DNA of 64,000 nucleotides from Microbacterium sp. Se63.02b (GCF_014171575.1 NZ_CP050453.1:2480001-2544000); one strand, 5' to 3'; counted from the first letter of the stretch, positions 20,119 through 29,994 are shown. Notes: generated from the letters alone by a model not told the origin. Translations and numbers: made by a program.

Positions 20119-20462
20119 GAATACACCCTAGGCACCTGCTCCTGGAAGGCAACAGGGCCTGCGCGGGAGTGACATTCGCAAATTTCTTTGTCCCCCAAAT
20201 GGCGGACAAGCCGATTAAGCGATATTCTGCTCTCCGTAGCGGGGGCTACGAGGCTGAGGACTGGGGCTCAGCCGTGAGAGCAGCGAGATCTTCGCCGCCT
20301 CCCCGACCGTCCGGGTAGGACGGTGAGCCCTCTCGACGGCACCGTCTGGGGCGGGCCATCGGGAGGGCGTACCTCCCGCGACGCTCAGCCGGCCGACTCC
20401 GCGGAGCGGGGCGATCTCAGGCGTGTCCGTGCGCAGCGGCGACGACGGAGGCGGCGCGGACG
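20119..20462. ncRNA. Intergenic region with a putative structured RNA (20227-20378)
   Basis: No gene is visible in this 344-bp gap. Between 20227 and 20283 three perfect stems fit a three-way junction: CTGCTCT (20227) with AGAGCAG (20277); CGTAGC-GGGG-GCTACG (20235-20250); GGCTGAG (20252) with CTCAGCC (20267). Further hairpins follow: ACCGTCC/GGACGGT (20306-20324) and CGGGAG/CTCCCG (20360-20378). The stems are strand-symmetric, so direction is uncertain. I found no match to tmRNA, RNase P RNA, SRP RNA, 6C RNA or a riboswitch I know. It could equally be a leader of the 127-aa gene on the minus strand. Confidence 0.35.
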
Positions 20463-21047
20463 TCAGTCCTGATCGCCCACGTGACCGGGCGCGGTGAGAG
20501 ACAGCACCCGCTCGACGAATGCGGCGTATTCGCTCATGTAGTGCCGGAGGAACTTCTCGGTGCCGTCATCCTTCACCTCGCCGTCGTCGCCGAACACGTC
20601 GGGATCGAACGTGATGTACGCCTCCGGCGCATTGAGCTGCGGGGCGTTGAGGAAACTCAGCACGCTGCGCATGGACGACTGCATCACGGCGGTGCCGATG
20701 GCGCCGGTCGAGGCCCCGATGATCCCGGTGGGCTTGCGGGCGAAGGAGTTGTGCCCCCACGGTCGGGATCCCCAGTCGATGGCGTTCTTCAACGCGCCGG
20801 GGATGGAACGGTTGTACTCGGGCGACACGAGGAGCAGACCCTCGGACTGCTCGATCGCGCGCTTGAAGTCCGTGACCGCCGCCACCGGCTCCAGCTCGTC
20901 GTCGCGGTTGTAGAGCGGGAGATCGCGGATCGGGATCTCGACGAGCTCCAGGCTCGAAGGCGCCAGCCGCACGAGTGCTGTCGCCAGGATGCGGTTGATC
21001 GAATCGTGCGCGAGACTTCCGATGAGATAGCCGATGCGATGCGTCAT
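20463..21047 (-). CDS. NADPH-dependent FMN reductase family protein
   Basis: Flavodoxin-fold quinone/FMN reductase of 194 aa. It starts MTHRIGYLIGSLAHDSINRI (ATG 21047), has the FMN-phosphate loop in the first 15 residues and the family signature LLLVSPEYNRSIPGALKNAI near residue 75, followed by KPTGIIGASTGAIGTAVMQS. The family includes chromate and azo-dye reductases; the physiological substrate is unknown. It is divergent from the helR gene, with 165 bp between the starts. Confidence 0.9.
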   Translation of the reverse strand: MTHRIGYLIGSLAHDSINRILATALVRLAPSSLELVEIPIRDLPLYNRDDELEPVAAVTDFKRAIEQSEGLLLVSPEYNRSIPGALKNAIDWGSRPWGHNSFARKPTGIIGASTGAIGTAVMQSSMRSVLSFLNAPQLNAPEAYITFDPDVFGDDGEVKDDGTEKFLRHYMSEYAAFVERVLSLTAPGHVGDQD

Positions 21048-21212
21048 GGTCCGTTCCGCGGGGAGGGCCGGTTGCTCGAGTGCCGTCAGCGTGGTCCCCG
21101 CGTCCTTCCATTTCCAGGATATCGCCGCCATGGGGGCTTGCCGCAAGGCCCCCTTCCTGGGGCAGAATCGACCCTCGCTCGTGCCATCCGCGCACGCGTG
21201 CGAAGGAGAGCA

Positions 21213-23346
21213 ATGCCCATCGACCCCTTCCGTCTGCCCGAGAACCTGAGCGCGAAAGCCGCACCCGAGCTCCTCGACCCCGACCGCACACATCTCGCGC
21301 AGATCGCCGATGCGCTGGCGGCGCAGCGCGCCGACGTCACCCGGAGCCTGGTCGAGGCGCGGCACCAGGAGGCGACGTTCGGAGACGCCGCCGTGGACCG
21401 CGACCTCCGGATCCGTCGCCTGAGCAGCCGCCTCCGGGTGCTGGAGCGTTTCGGGATCGACATCTGTCTCGGCAGGATGACGAGGGTGGACGGTGAGGCC
21501 GTCTACATCGGCCGCGTCGGGCTGGCCGCCGCCGACGGCACCCGGCTCCTCGTGGATTGGCGCGCACCCGCGGCCGAACCGTACTTCGCCGCCACGATGG
21601 AGGACCCGCGCGGAATCGTCTCGCGACGACGCTACCGCTGGACATCCGGGCGTATCAGCGACTACTGGGACGAGGCCCTCACGGCGGCGGGGTTCGACGG
21701 GGCCGCCTCCCTCGACGACCAGTCCGCGTTCATCGCGAGCCTCGGATCGCACCGCACCTCGAGGATGCGCGACGTGCTCGCGACGATCCAGGCCGACCAG
21801 GATGCGATCATCCGCACGCCCTCCCCGGTGCGCTCGTGGTGGACGGAGGTCCGGGCACGGGGAAGACCGTCGTCGCTCTTCACCGTGCGGCCCACCTGCT
21901 GTACGCGCCGAGCCGCGCCTCACGCGGAGCGCCGGCGGGATGCTGCTGGTCGGGCCCAACGCGCACTACCTCTCGTACGTCGAGGACGTGTTGCCGAGCC
22001 TCGGCGAGGACACCGTGCGCCTGTGCACCCTCCGCGATCTCGTCCCCGAGGGCGCCACCGCCACAGCGGAGCCGGATCCTCGGGTCGCACGTCTGAAGGA
22101 GACTCTCGATCCCACCGCGGTGCTCGATGCGGTCGCGAAGCAGTTCGAGCGGCCTCCGCAGCACGCGATGCGCCTGGAATCGCCGTGGGCCGACCTCTGG
22201 ATGAGCCGTGAGGAGTGGGCCGAGCTCTTCTCCCGCGCCGACCCCGCGGCGTCGCATGACGAGGCTCGCGACGAGGTCTGGGAGGAGATCCTGGAGCTGC
22301 TGGTCGATCAGGTGGACGACGAGGAGGTGCCGCCCCACGTCGTCCGGCGGTGGCTGCGCCAGGACGAGGAGCTCACCGGAACCTTCGTCCGGGCGTGGCC
22401 GCTGCTCTCCCCGACGTGGGCGGTGGCGCGGCTGTGGAGCTCGCCCGAGCTTCTGCAGCGGTGCGCGCCCGAATTGGGGCCGGACGACATCGCCCTCCTG
22501 CAGCGCGACGTCGCGGCGCCGTGGACCGACTCCGACCTGCCGCTGCTGGACGCTGCCTACCGCCGGATCGGCGATCCGGATTCCGTGCGCGCCCGGCATC
22601 GCCGCGAGGCCGTGATCGCTGCGGCGCAGGAGCAGATGGCGCACGTCGTGGATCATCTGATCGAAGACGACGACAGCGAGATGAAGGTGATGTCGATCCT
22701 CCGCGGTCAGGACGCCAGGAACGTGCTGCTCGGCGTCGACGCCCCGCCCGCCCTCACCCCCGATGAGCTCGCGGGGCCGTTCGGGCACATCGTCGTGGAC
22801 GAGGCCCAGGAGCTCTCCGACGCGCAGTGGCGGATGCTCCTCGCCCGCTGCTCCTCCCGCAGCTTCACGATCGTGGGCGACCGCGCACAGGCCAGACACG
22901 GGTTCACCGAGAGCTGGGAGGCGAGGCTCGCACGGCTCGGCATCCGCGACATCCGGATCGCCCACCTCGGCGTGAACTATCGCACCCCGTCGGAGGTGAT
23001 GGAGGTCGCCGCGCCTGCCGTGCTCGCGGCGATCCCCGACGCGAACGTGCCGACCTCGGTGCGCGAGAGCGGGGTTCCCGTGCGCCTCGGTGACGCGGCA
23101 TCCCTCTCCACGGTCGTCGACGACTGGCTCGACGCGCACCCCGAAGGCGTGGCGTGTGTAATCGGCGACCCGGCCTACGTAGGGACGGCACGCGTGCGGT
23201 CGCTCACACCGGAAGGCGCCAAGGGGCTCGAGTTCGATCTGGTCGCGCTCGTGAGACCGGAGCAGTTCGGCGACGACGTGACCGGCGCGGTCGATCGGTA
23301 CGTGGCGATGACGAGGACGACGCGCGAGCTCGTGATCCTCCGCTGA
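21213..23346 (+). CDS. helR: HelR-like RNA polymerase-recycling motor ATPase (UvrD-like), two frameshifts
   Basis: SF1-type ATPase of the HelD/HelR group, which pulls stalled RNA polymerase off DNA; HelR in Streptomyces also displaces rifampicin. About 711 aa restored. Start ATG 21213 after GAAGGAG. The N-terminal arm is followed by IQADQDAIIRTPSP and, after a base lost in CCCC 21823-21826, the Walker A GGPGTGKTVVALHRAAHLLY. A second break lies at 21929-21939 before GMLLVGPNAHYLSYVEDVLP. Later motifs are VVDEAQELSDAQWRML (Walker B) and TPEGAKGLEFDLVAL. HelR rather than HelD is chosen from overall resemblance. Confidence 0.82.
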
Positions 23347-23400
23347 GCATCGGGCGACGACGCTGCTCGCCCCGCGGGACGCTGCAGGCCCCGCTCAATG

Positions 23401-23430
23401 TTAGTATCTGCGTATGGATGCAGGTAATAA
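23401..23430. promoter_or_regulatory. Probable ArsR operator overlapping the start of the regulator gene
   Basis: Imperfect inverted repeat: TTAGTATCTGC (23401) and GCAGGTAATAA (23420), 9 of 11 positions complementary, with an 8-bp spacer that contains ATG 23414. Size and place fit an autorepressing ArsR/SmtB site. If it is the operator, translation may really begin at ATG 23441. Confidence 0.45.
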
Positions 23431-23779
23431 GGTTTGCGGGATGGATCCGGCGTCGGAGTACGTGGACCTCGCGGCTGAGGTTCTCGGGATCCTCGCGGAC
23501 CCCACGCGCATCAAGATCGTGCTCGCGCTTCGACAGGCCGACGAACTCCCTGTGAACACGCTCGCGGAGATCGTCGGGAAGAAGCCGTCCGGGGTGTCGC
23601 AGCACCTCGCGCGGATGCGCATGGTGCGCATGGTGACCACCCGGCACGAGGGCACGAGTGTGCTGTACCGTCTCACCGACGAGCACGCGGTCGCCCTCGT
23701 CGTCGAGGCGATCAAGCAGGCCCAACACGCCGTCGCGAACGGGCAGACGCCGCCTCACCACGCCGCGCCGCATCACTGA
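23414..23779 (+). CDS. ArsR/SmtB-family metal-sensing repressor
   Basis: 121 aa winged-helix repressor. The core is LAAEVLGILADPTRIKIVLA (residues about 16-35) with recognition helix KPSGVSQHLARMRMVRMVTT. The C-terminal tail is His-rich (HHAAPHH) and, with HAVALVVEAIKQAQHA of the last helix, could form a Ni/Co-type or Zn-type site; Cys occurs only at CGMDP near the N-terminus. The next gene, 38 bp on, is an MFS efflux transporter, the expected target. ATG 23414 lies inside a palindrome, so MDPASEYVDL (23441) is an alternative start. Confidence 0.88.
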   Translation: MDAGNKVCGMDPASEYVDLAAEVLGILADPTRIKIVLALRQADELPVNTLAEIVGKKPSGVSQHLARMRMVRMVTTRHEGTSVLYRLTDEHAVALVVEAIKQAQHAVANGQTPPHHAAPHH

Positions 23780-23817
23780 CCTCCTCCTCTCCCCTTCCCC
23801 CACGAGCGAGGTGCTCG

Positions 23818-25052
23818 ATGTTCGCCGTCCTCCGCAACCCGACCTACGCGAAGCTGTTCAGCGCGCAGATCGTCGCTCTCCTCGGTACGGGGCTGCTGAC
23901 CGTCGCCCTCGGCCTCCTCGCCTTCGACATCGCGGGCGGTGATGCCGGCGTCGTGCTGGGAGTCGCCATGACGATCAAGATGGTCGCCTACGTCGCGGTC
24001 TCGCCTGTCACCACCGCCCTCGTCGCACGACTGCCGCGCAAGCCCGTGCTCATCGGCGCCGACCTCGTCCGCGCGGGCGTCGCCGTCTCGCTCCCGTTCG
24101 TCACCGATGCCTGGCAGATCTTCATCCTGATCTTCGTGCTCCAATCGGCCTCGGCGACGTTCACCCCCACGTTCCAGGCCGTGATCCCCTCCGTGCTGCC
24201 CGACGAACGCGAATACACCCGCGCCCTGTCGCTGTCCCGCCTCGCCTACGATCTCGAGTCGCTCCTGAGCCCGCTGCTCGCTGCCGCCTTGCTCACGGCG
24301 AGCAGCTTCCACACCCTGTTCGTCGGCACCGTGATCGGGTTCATCGCCTCGGCCGCCCTCGTGGTCTCCTCCCGGTTCCCGCACATCGAGGCTCCCCGGC
24401 GGCGCATTTCGTCGACCGCCTCACCCGCGGAGCGCTGGCCTACTGGTCGACGCCGGAGCTGCGCGGGCTCCTGGGCCTGAACCTCGTCGTCGCCACGACC
24501 ACGGCGATGGTGATCGTGAACAGCGTCGTACTGGTTCAGGGCGACCTCGGCCGCCTGCAGACCGATGTCGCCCTGCTCCTCGGCGCGTACGGAGGCGGCT
24601 CGATGCTCGTCGCGCTCGGCGTCCCGCGGCTTCTCGACGCGGTGTCCGACCGTGTGCTCATGCTCGCCGGGGGATCGCTCTCCCGATCCTCCTCGCGGCC
24701 GCCGCTGGGGTGATCGCCTGGATGCAGGGCACGGCGCAGTGGGCCGCACTGCTGGTGTCGTGGCTGCTGCTCGGGGCGGCGACCTCCACGATCCTCACAC
24801 CGTCCGCCCGCCTGCTGCGTCGCAACAGCACGGAGCAGAACCGGTCAGCCGTGTTCGCCGCCCAGTTCTCGCTCTCGCACGCCTGTTTCCTGGTCGCCTA
24901 TCCCCTCGCGGGGATACTCGGAGCCGCGATCGGACTCCCCCGCCGTGGCGCTGCTCCTGGTCGGCATCGCGGTGCTCGGTGCGGCCTTGACGACCGTCGC
25001 CTGGAGGCGACCGGCGGTGCGGGTCGAGGGCGACCTCGACACCGTCCGCTAG
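23818..25052 (+). CDS. MFS efflux transporter, three frameshifts
   Basis: Twelve-helix major facilitator protein, about 411 aa restored. It starts MFAVLRNPTYAKLFSAQIVA, has the cytoplasmic loop VARLPRKPVLIGADLVRAG between helices 2 and 3, and its last helices include LLVSWLLLGAATSTILTPS. One base appears missing at 24394-24397 (CCCC) and 24669-24673 (GGGGG), and one extra C occurs at 24937-24941. It is paired with an ArsR repressor, which suggests metal or metalloid efflux; the substrate is not evident. Its stop overlaps the stop of the convergent esterase gene (CTAG). Confidence 0.83.
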
Positions 25053-26488
25053 CTACGGCCGCTCGATCCCCGGAACGTCTCGAGCACCTGCCGCGCGTGC
25101 ACCGTGGGGTCGGCGGGCATGTCGCCGATGCCTCGCACCGTGGGGACCGCGGACACCGGCTCCCACAGCGCCGCCGAGTCTCCCGAGGCGAGAGCGAGGA
25201 GCGTCGCGGACGACCGTGTCGCGGGTCACCTGCTCGGCCGAGGCGCCGGAACGCTTCTGCCCGACGATGCCGTACATCTCCGTGCCGTGCACCGCGTGTG
25301 CGCCGTCGACGGAACCGACCGAGAGCAGGTGCGCCCGACCTCCCGCCGCGGCATGGGCGAGTGCGCCCCGCGTCTGCGGCAGCGTGAAGGAGTAGTCGGT
25401 GAGCAGAGCGCCGCGGACCTCGACGGGCGTGCGCCCCTCGATGTCGTATGCCGTGACGATCGCGCGCGCCCGACTTCGCGGAATGCGGTTCCTGGTCGCG
25501 AACTCCTCGACCAGGTTCTCGATCGTCCCCGGGTCGAAGTCCTCGGTCCGGTGCAGCACCCACCAGTCGGTCTCGTGCGTGGTGCTGCTGAACAGGATGT
25601 CGACGTCGCGGTGCCGTCCTGATTCGAGCACGCGCAGGGGATGGTCGTCGAGGATGCCGCCCGGCTGGTTCCGGTCGTCGACGATGGCGATGACGTCGTT
25701 GTCGACGCCGTGGGCGGCCCCGGGATCCGCCGACTGGGTCCTGCTCATCGTCTCCGCGAGCACGTGGGCGTCGATGGTCAGAAGCTGCTCGGGGGCGTCC
25801 TGGATCCCGAGCGCCGTGAGGACCGCGATGGCGCGTTCCTCGGCACCCCACGCGGGCACCTGGCGGGACGGCATGCCGGAGAACGCCGCGATGCGGTGGT
25901 AGAGCCCGTCGGCAGAGGGCGCGGCCAGCAGGCTGAGAGCGGAGAACGCCCCGGCGCTGTGACCGGTCACGGTGACGCGGGCGGGGTCTCCTCCGAAGCG
26001 GGCGATGTTCGCCTGCACCCATCGAAGGGCAGCGATGACGTCCTGCAACCCGAGGTTCGTGGCCTCCGCGAGGGCGCCGCCGTACTGCGAGAGGAAAGCG
26101 CGCCGAACGCGCCCAGACGATAGTTGACGGAGACGCCGATCGCGCGTCCGGTCGCGGCGAGCCCCGATGCGTTCGAGGTGGTCTGCGTGTTGGCGCCGAG
26201 CATCCATCCGCCGCCGAAGATGTAGACGACGACCGGAAGGGGTTCCGCTCCCGCATCCTCCGGTGCCCAGACATTGAGATTCAGGCAGTCCTCGCTGAAT
26301 CCGGCATCGGCTTCGAGCCAGCTCGTGTCCCCCGCCTGCAACGGGGCGGGCCCTTTCCGGTCGTATGGCAGGTCAGGGTCGAAGGGCAGCAGGGAGGGGC
26401 TGCGGAAGCGTGCGGCGGTGGCGAACGGGATGCCCAGCCAGGAGCGCACCGGGTGTTCGTCGCTGAGAGTGGAGGGGATGTCGGTCAT
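25049..26488 (-). CDS. Type-B carboxylesterase (PnbA-like), two frameshifts
   Basis: Alpha/beta-hydrolase of about 480 aa. It starts MTDIPSTLSDEHPVRSWLGI (ATG 26488), with GAGGA 7 nt upstream. The oxyanion-hole motif is VYIFGGGWMLG, the nucleophile elbow VTVTGHSAGAFSA, and the family signature EDCLNLNVWAPEDA precedes them. The frame breaks at about 26098-26105 and about 25201-25205; restored, it ends VLETFRGSSGRS. Upstream, its frame runs into rarA without a stop only because of another probable lost base at 26529-26532. Substrate unknown. Confidence 0.85.
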
Positions 26489-26510
26489 GAGTGAGTCCTC
26501 GTCGGGAAGG

Positions 26511-27844
26511 TCAGGGGTGGGTGGGCGCGGGGAGTCGTCCGTGCCGTCGGAGATCTCGGCGCGGAGGCGTGCCCAGTGGCGCAGGCGCTCGCCGATGGCG
26601 CGTTCGTAACCGGCGTCGGTCGGCTCGTAGAACGTCTCCCGGTCCATGTCGTCGGGAAAGTAGTCCGCACCGGAGAAGCCGGTTTCGGTGTCGGGGTCGT
26701 ATCGGTAGCCCTTGCCGTAGCCGAGGTTCTTCATCAGCCGGGTGGGGGCGTTGAGGATATGCGCCGGCGGCGTCAGGGAACCGGTGCGTTTCGCTGCAGC
26801 CGAGGCCCTGCTGAAACCGCGATACACGCCGATCGACTTCGGCGCCGTGGAGAGGTAGAGCACGGCCTGGGCGATGGCGAGCTCACCTTCGGGGGATCCG
26901 AGCCGCTCATACACGTCCCACGCGGCGAGCGCCTGCTGGATCGCCTGCGGATCGGCCATGCCGATGTCTTCGTTCGCGAAGCGGGTGATGCGCCGCGCGA
27001 TGAACAGCGGATCCTCGCCGCCGGCGAGCATCCTGGCCAACCAGTACAGGGCGGCGTCCGGATCGGAGCCGCGCATCGATTTGTGGAGCGCGGAGATGAG
27101 GTTGTAGTGGCCCTCCTGCGACTTGTCGTACAGCGGCGCGCGTCTCTGCACGGCCGCGGCGAGGGCCGTCGTGTCGACCGGCGCGGGGAGGTGCTGGATC
27201 TGCTCGATCATGTTGAGCAGGTATCGACCGTCGCCGTCGGCCATCGCGATGAGCGACCGTCTGGCGTCGTCGTCGTCGAGCGGGAGCGGGGCGCCGATGA
27301 GGTCTTCGGCGCGGCCGATGAGAGTCTCCAAGGCCGTCTCGTCGAGGCGTCTCAGCACGAAGACCTGGCACCGCGACAGGAGGGCGCCGTTGAGCTCGAA
27401 GCTGGGGTTCTCCGTCGTCGCACCCACGAGGACGATGGTGCCGTCTTCGACGTAGGGCAGGAACGAGTCCTGCTGCGCGCGGTTGAAACGGTGGATCTCG
27501 TCGACGAACAGCAGAGTCCCCTGGCCGATCTCCCGTCGCTGCTTCGCCGCCTGGAAGACCTTGCGGAGATCGGCCACCCCGGAGAACGTCGCGGACAGCG
27601 GTTCGAAGGCGAGCTCGGTCTGTGCGGCGAGGAGCCGCGCGATCGTCGTCTTCCCACACCCCGGCGGTCCCCACAGCACCATCGACACGAGCCGCTGCGC
27701 GTCGACCATCCGCCCGATCGGTGCATCGGCGGAGAGCAGATGCCCCTGACCGACGACGTCGCTCAAAGAGTGCGGGCGCAGCCGATCGGCCAGCGGGCGC
27801 GAGGCGTCGTCCGGCTCGAAGAGGGAGGGCTGTCGATCGTCCAT
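26511..27844 (-). CDS. rarA: Replication-associated recombination ATPase RarA (MgsA)
   Basis: AAA+ clamp-loader-like ATPase acting at stalled forks. Start ATG 27844 after GGGGAAG. Walker A is LWGPPGCGKTTIARLL (about residue 55), Walker B LLFVDEIHRFNRAQQ, sensor 1 VGATTENPSFELNGALLSRC. The C-terminal tetramerisation region has KSMRGSDPDAALYWLARML and DYFPDDM. About 444 aa if one C is restored in the run at 26529-26532, which brings a TGA at 26511-26513 into frame; as given, the frame continues into the esterase. Confidence 0.93.
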
Positions 27845-27933
27845 CAGGGCTTCCCCTTCGCCGTCCGGTCGTCGGCGAGCGCGTAGGAGCCGTGCACGAG
27901 GTCTTCGATCAGGTCGAGATCGTGATGCGTCAT
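27844..27933 (-). CDS. Small coupled ORF (29 aa) between mmcQ-like gene and rarA
   Basis: A 29-codon ORF opening MTHHDLDLIEDLVHGSYALA. Its ATG overlaps the stop of the upstream YjbR gene (ATGA) and its TGA overlaps the rarA ATG (TGATG). This tight linkage on both sides suggests it is translated and may pass ribosomes to rarA. It has no hydrophobic segment and no motif I know. Too short for most gene finders. Confidence 0.5.
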   Translation of the reverse strand: MTHHDLDLIEDLVHGSYALADDRTAKGKP

Positions 27934-28316
27934 CGGACACTCCTGCCGAAGACGGCGGGATCGACCGGACGCTGCGCCCGCGGCAGGTTCTCGACGACGA
28001 GCAGATACGAGTCGGTGACCAGGTCGTCGAGGAGGGGCTTCGGCAGGTCGCCGCCGGGGCGCACCGTGATCCAGTGCTTCTTGTTCATGTGGTAGCCGGG
28101 CGTGATGTCGTCGTACTGCTCCCGAAGAGCCTTGCTGTCTTCCGGGTCGGCCTTCAGGATCAGGATCGACTCGTCACCGAGGTCGGTGAGCATCAGGAAG
28201 ACCTTGCCCCGGACCTTGTACACCTCCCAGTCGGGTCCGAACGGGTGCTCCAGCTCCGCGCCCGGCAGCTCCTGCACACGTGCCCTGGCCTGCTCCTGCA
28301 GTTCTTCGCCCTCCAT
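27930..28316 (-). CDS. MmcQ/YjbR-family protein
   Basis: 128 aa protein of the CyaY-like YjbR fold. Family marks are ELEHPFGPDWEVYKVRGKVF, LILKADPEDSKALREQY and PGYHMNKKHWITVRP. These small proteins have been described as DNA-binding from fold and surface charge; the actual role is unknown. First gene of a run with the 29-aa ORF and rarA. It is divergent from the tetR gene, with 102 bp between them. Confidence 0.88.
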   Translation of the reverse strand: MEGEELQEQARARVQELPGAELEHPFGPDWEVYKVRGKVFLMLTDLGDESILILKADPEDSKALREQYDDITPGYHMNKKHWITVRPGGDLPKPLLDDLVTDSYLLVVENLPRAQRPVDPAVFGRSVR

Positions 28317-28355
28317 GCGCTGTCCCTCCTCCTGGACTACCCTGAGATCAGGTAC

Positions 28356-28396
28356 GTACCGGTGTACGCACTAAGTTGTGTACCAGTGTACGCACT
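28356..28396. promoter_or_regulatory. Tandem operator upstream of tetR
   Basis: Two 17-bp direct copies, GTACCGGTGTACGCACT (28356-28372) and GTACCAGTGTACGCACT (28380-28396), 24 bp apart start to start and differing at one base. Each contains a GTAC...GTAC dyad. They lie 22 bp before the tetR start and between two divergent promoters; autoregulation by the TetR protein is the simplest reading. Confidence 0.65.
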
Positions 28397-28418
28397 GGGT
28401 CGGACAAAGGAGAAGGAC

Positions 28419-29012
28419 ATGCGTCGAGGGAGACCGAACGACCCCGGCCGCCGCGACCGGATCCTCGACGCCACGCTCGCCGTGATCAGAGACGACGGCA
28501 TCGCGGCAGCCTCGTACCGAGGAATCGCCGCGCGCGCCGGAGTGCCGCTGGGGTCGATGACCTATTACTTCCCCACACTCGAGGGCCTCATCGTGAGCGC
28601 ACTCGACACGACGCGCAGCGACCTCGAGCCTCGTTACGCGGAACCGCTCCGTCAGGCGCGCACACGCGCTGATGTCGTCGATGCGCTGGTCGATGCGACG
28701 ATCGGAGCGACGAGCCCGTCCCTCGACGACATCCGTCTCTACGAGGAGATCCGTCACTACGGCGCACGGAACCCCAAGATCGCCGACGTCCTCCAAGCGG
28801 TCGAAGACGATGCCATCGTGATGCTCGACCGCGTCGTCCCGACCCGCACCGCGCTCGCGATCAACGCCCTGCTCTGGGGCTGGTGGAGTCACCGGCTGGC
28901 GCACGTGGACGGCACGCTCGACGAAGCCACGGTGCGCCCGTCCTACGCCGCGCTCCTGGCGCTGGCCGCCCCCGGTCACCCGTTCCACGAGAAGGAGAAG
29001 AACGATGCCTGA
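28419..29012 (+). CDS. TetR-family transcriptional regulator
   Basis: 197 aa. N-terminal HTH: RRDRILDATLAVIRDDGIAA, then SYRGIAARAGVPLGSMTYYF, then PTLEGLIVSAL. The C-terminal ligand domain is of the TetR_C type with an aromatic pair LLWGWWSHRLAH. ATG 28419 follows AAGGAGAAGG. It overlaps the oxidoreductase gene by 8 nt, so the two form an operon, probably repressed by this protein through the tandem repeats upstream. Confidence 0.92.
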   Translation: MRRGRPNDPGRRDRILDATLAVIRDDGIAAASYRGIAARAGVPLGSMTYYFPTLEGLIVSALDTTRSDLEPRYAEPLRQARTRADVVDALVDATIGATSPSLDDIRLYEEIRHYGARNPKIADVLQAVEDDAIVMLDRVVPTRTALAINALLWGWWSHRLAHVDGTLDEATVRPSYAALLALAAPGHPFHEKEKNDA

Positions 29013-29994
29013 AACCATGCGCGCCATCCGGCTCACCGGTCCTGTCGACATCGACGGCCTCGTCGTCAGCGAGGTTCCCGTCCCCGACGTGCGCCCGGGA
29101 TGGGTGCGCGTCGGCGTGCGGGCGTTCGGAGTGAACGAGTCCGAGGTCACGAGCCGTCGAGGCGAATCCGGTCCCGACTTCTCGTTCCCGCGGATCCTGG
29201 GCATCGAAGCGGTCGGTGTCGTCGATGCGGTCGGCGACGGCGTCGAACTCACCCCCGGCCAGAAGGTCGCCACCATGATGGGCGGCCTCGGCCGACGCAT
29301 CGACGGAAGCTATGCGGAGTACACGGTGGTCGACGCGGCGAACGTGATCCCGTTCGACACCGAGCTGGACTGGGGTGTCGTCGGCGCTCTGCCCGAGATG
29401 CTGCAGACCGCACACGGCTCGCTCACCACCGGACTGGGGCTGAGAGCAGGCCAGACCGTCCTCATCCACGGCGGCACCTCGACGGTGGGTCTGACCGCCG
29501 TCGCGATCGCGCACGAACTCGGCGCCACGGTCATCGCGACCACGCGGAATCCCGACAGCACAGACCTTCTCGCGAAGGTGGGGGCAGACCACGCCCTCAT
29601 CGACGACGACACACTGCAGAGCGCGCTCCGCGACATCGCGCCCGACGGTCTCGACGGGGCCCTCGAGTTCGTCGGTGCGACGGCCCTCCCCGCCACGTTG
29701 TCGTCGATCCGTCCTGGCGGCACGGTCTGCTTCGTCGGCGCGCTGAACGGCGCCTGGACCATCCCCGACTTCGACCCGTTCACGATCCCCACGGGTGTGC
29801 ACCTCACCAGCTACGCCGGCGCGGCCGACGACCTCCCCGCCGAAGCGCTGGCCCGGTACCTGGGGGCCATCGAGGCAGGCACCCTGCACGTCGTGGTCGC
29901 CGGAGTCCATCGAGGTCTCGACGCCGTGGCCGAGGCGCACCGCGCCCTCGAGTCCCGCCGGCAGCCGGGAAAGCACGTCGTCGTGCTGGCCTGA
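29005..29994 (+). CDS. Zinc-independent quinone oxidoreductase-type MDR enzyme
   Basis: 329 aa NADPH-dependent oxidoreductase of the medium-chain family. GroES-like domain FSFPRILGIEAVGVVDAVGD, then the Rossmann fold GQTVLIHGGTSTVGLTAVAI near residue 153 and LLAKVGADHALIDDD. The cysteines that hold structural zinc are absent, which fits quinone or enone reductase activity. It follows the TetR gene with overlap, so it is probably induced by an electrophile or quinone sensed by TetR (inference). Confidence 0.88.
   Translation: MPETMRAIRLTGPVDIDGLVVSEVPVPDVRPGWVRVGVRAFGVNESEVTSRRGESGPDFSFPRILGIEAVGVVDAVGDGVELTPGQKVATMMGGLGRRIDGSYAEYTVVDAANVIPFDTELDWGVVGALPEMLQTAHGSLTTGLGLRAGQTVLIHGGTSTVGLTAVAIAHELGATVIATTRNPDSTDLLAKVGADHALIDDDTLQSALRDIAPDGLDGALEFVGATALPATLSSIRPGGTVCFVGALNGAWTIPDFDPFTIPTGVHLTSYAGAADDLPAEALARYLGAIEAGTLHVVVAGVHRGLDAVAEAHRALESRRQPGKHVVVLA

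Noticed and set aside
20227..20283. 6C RNA or another named actinobacterial RNA
   Set aside because: The loops lack six consecutive C residues on either strand, and no core of tmRNA, RNase P, SRP RNA or a known riboswitch is present.
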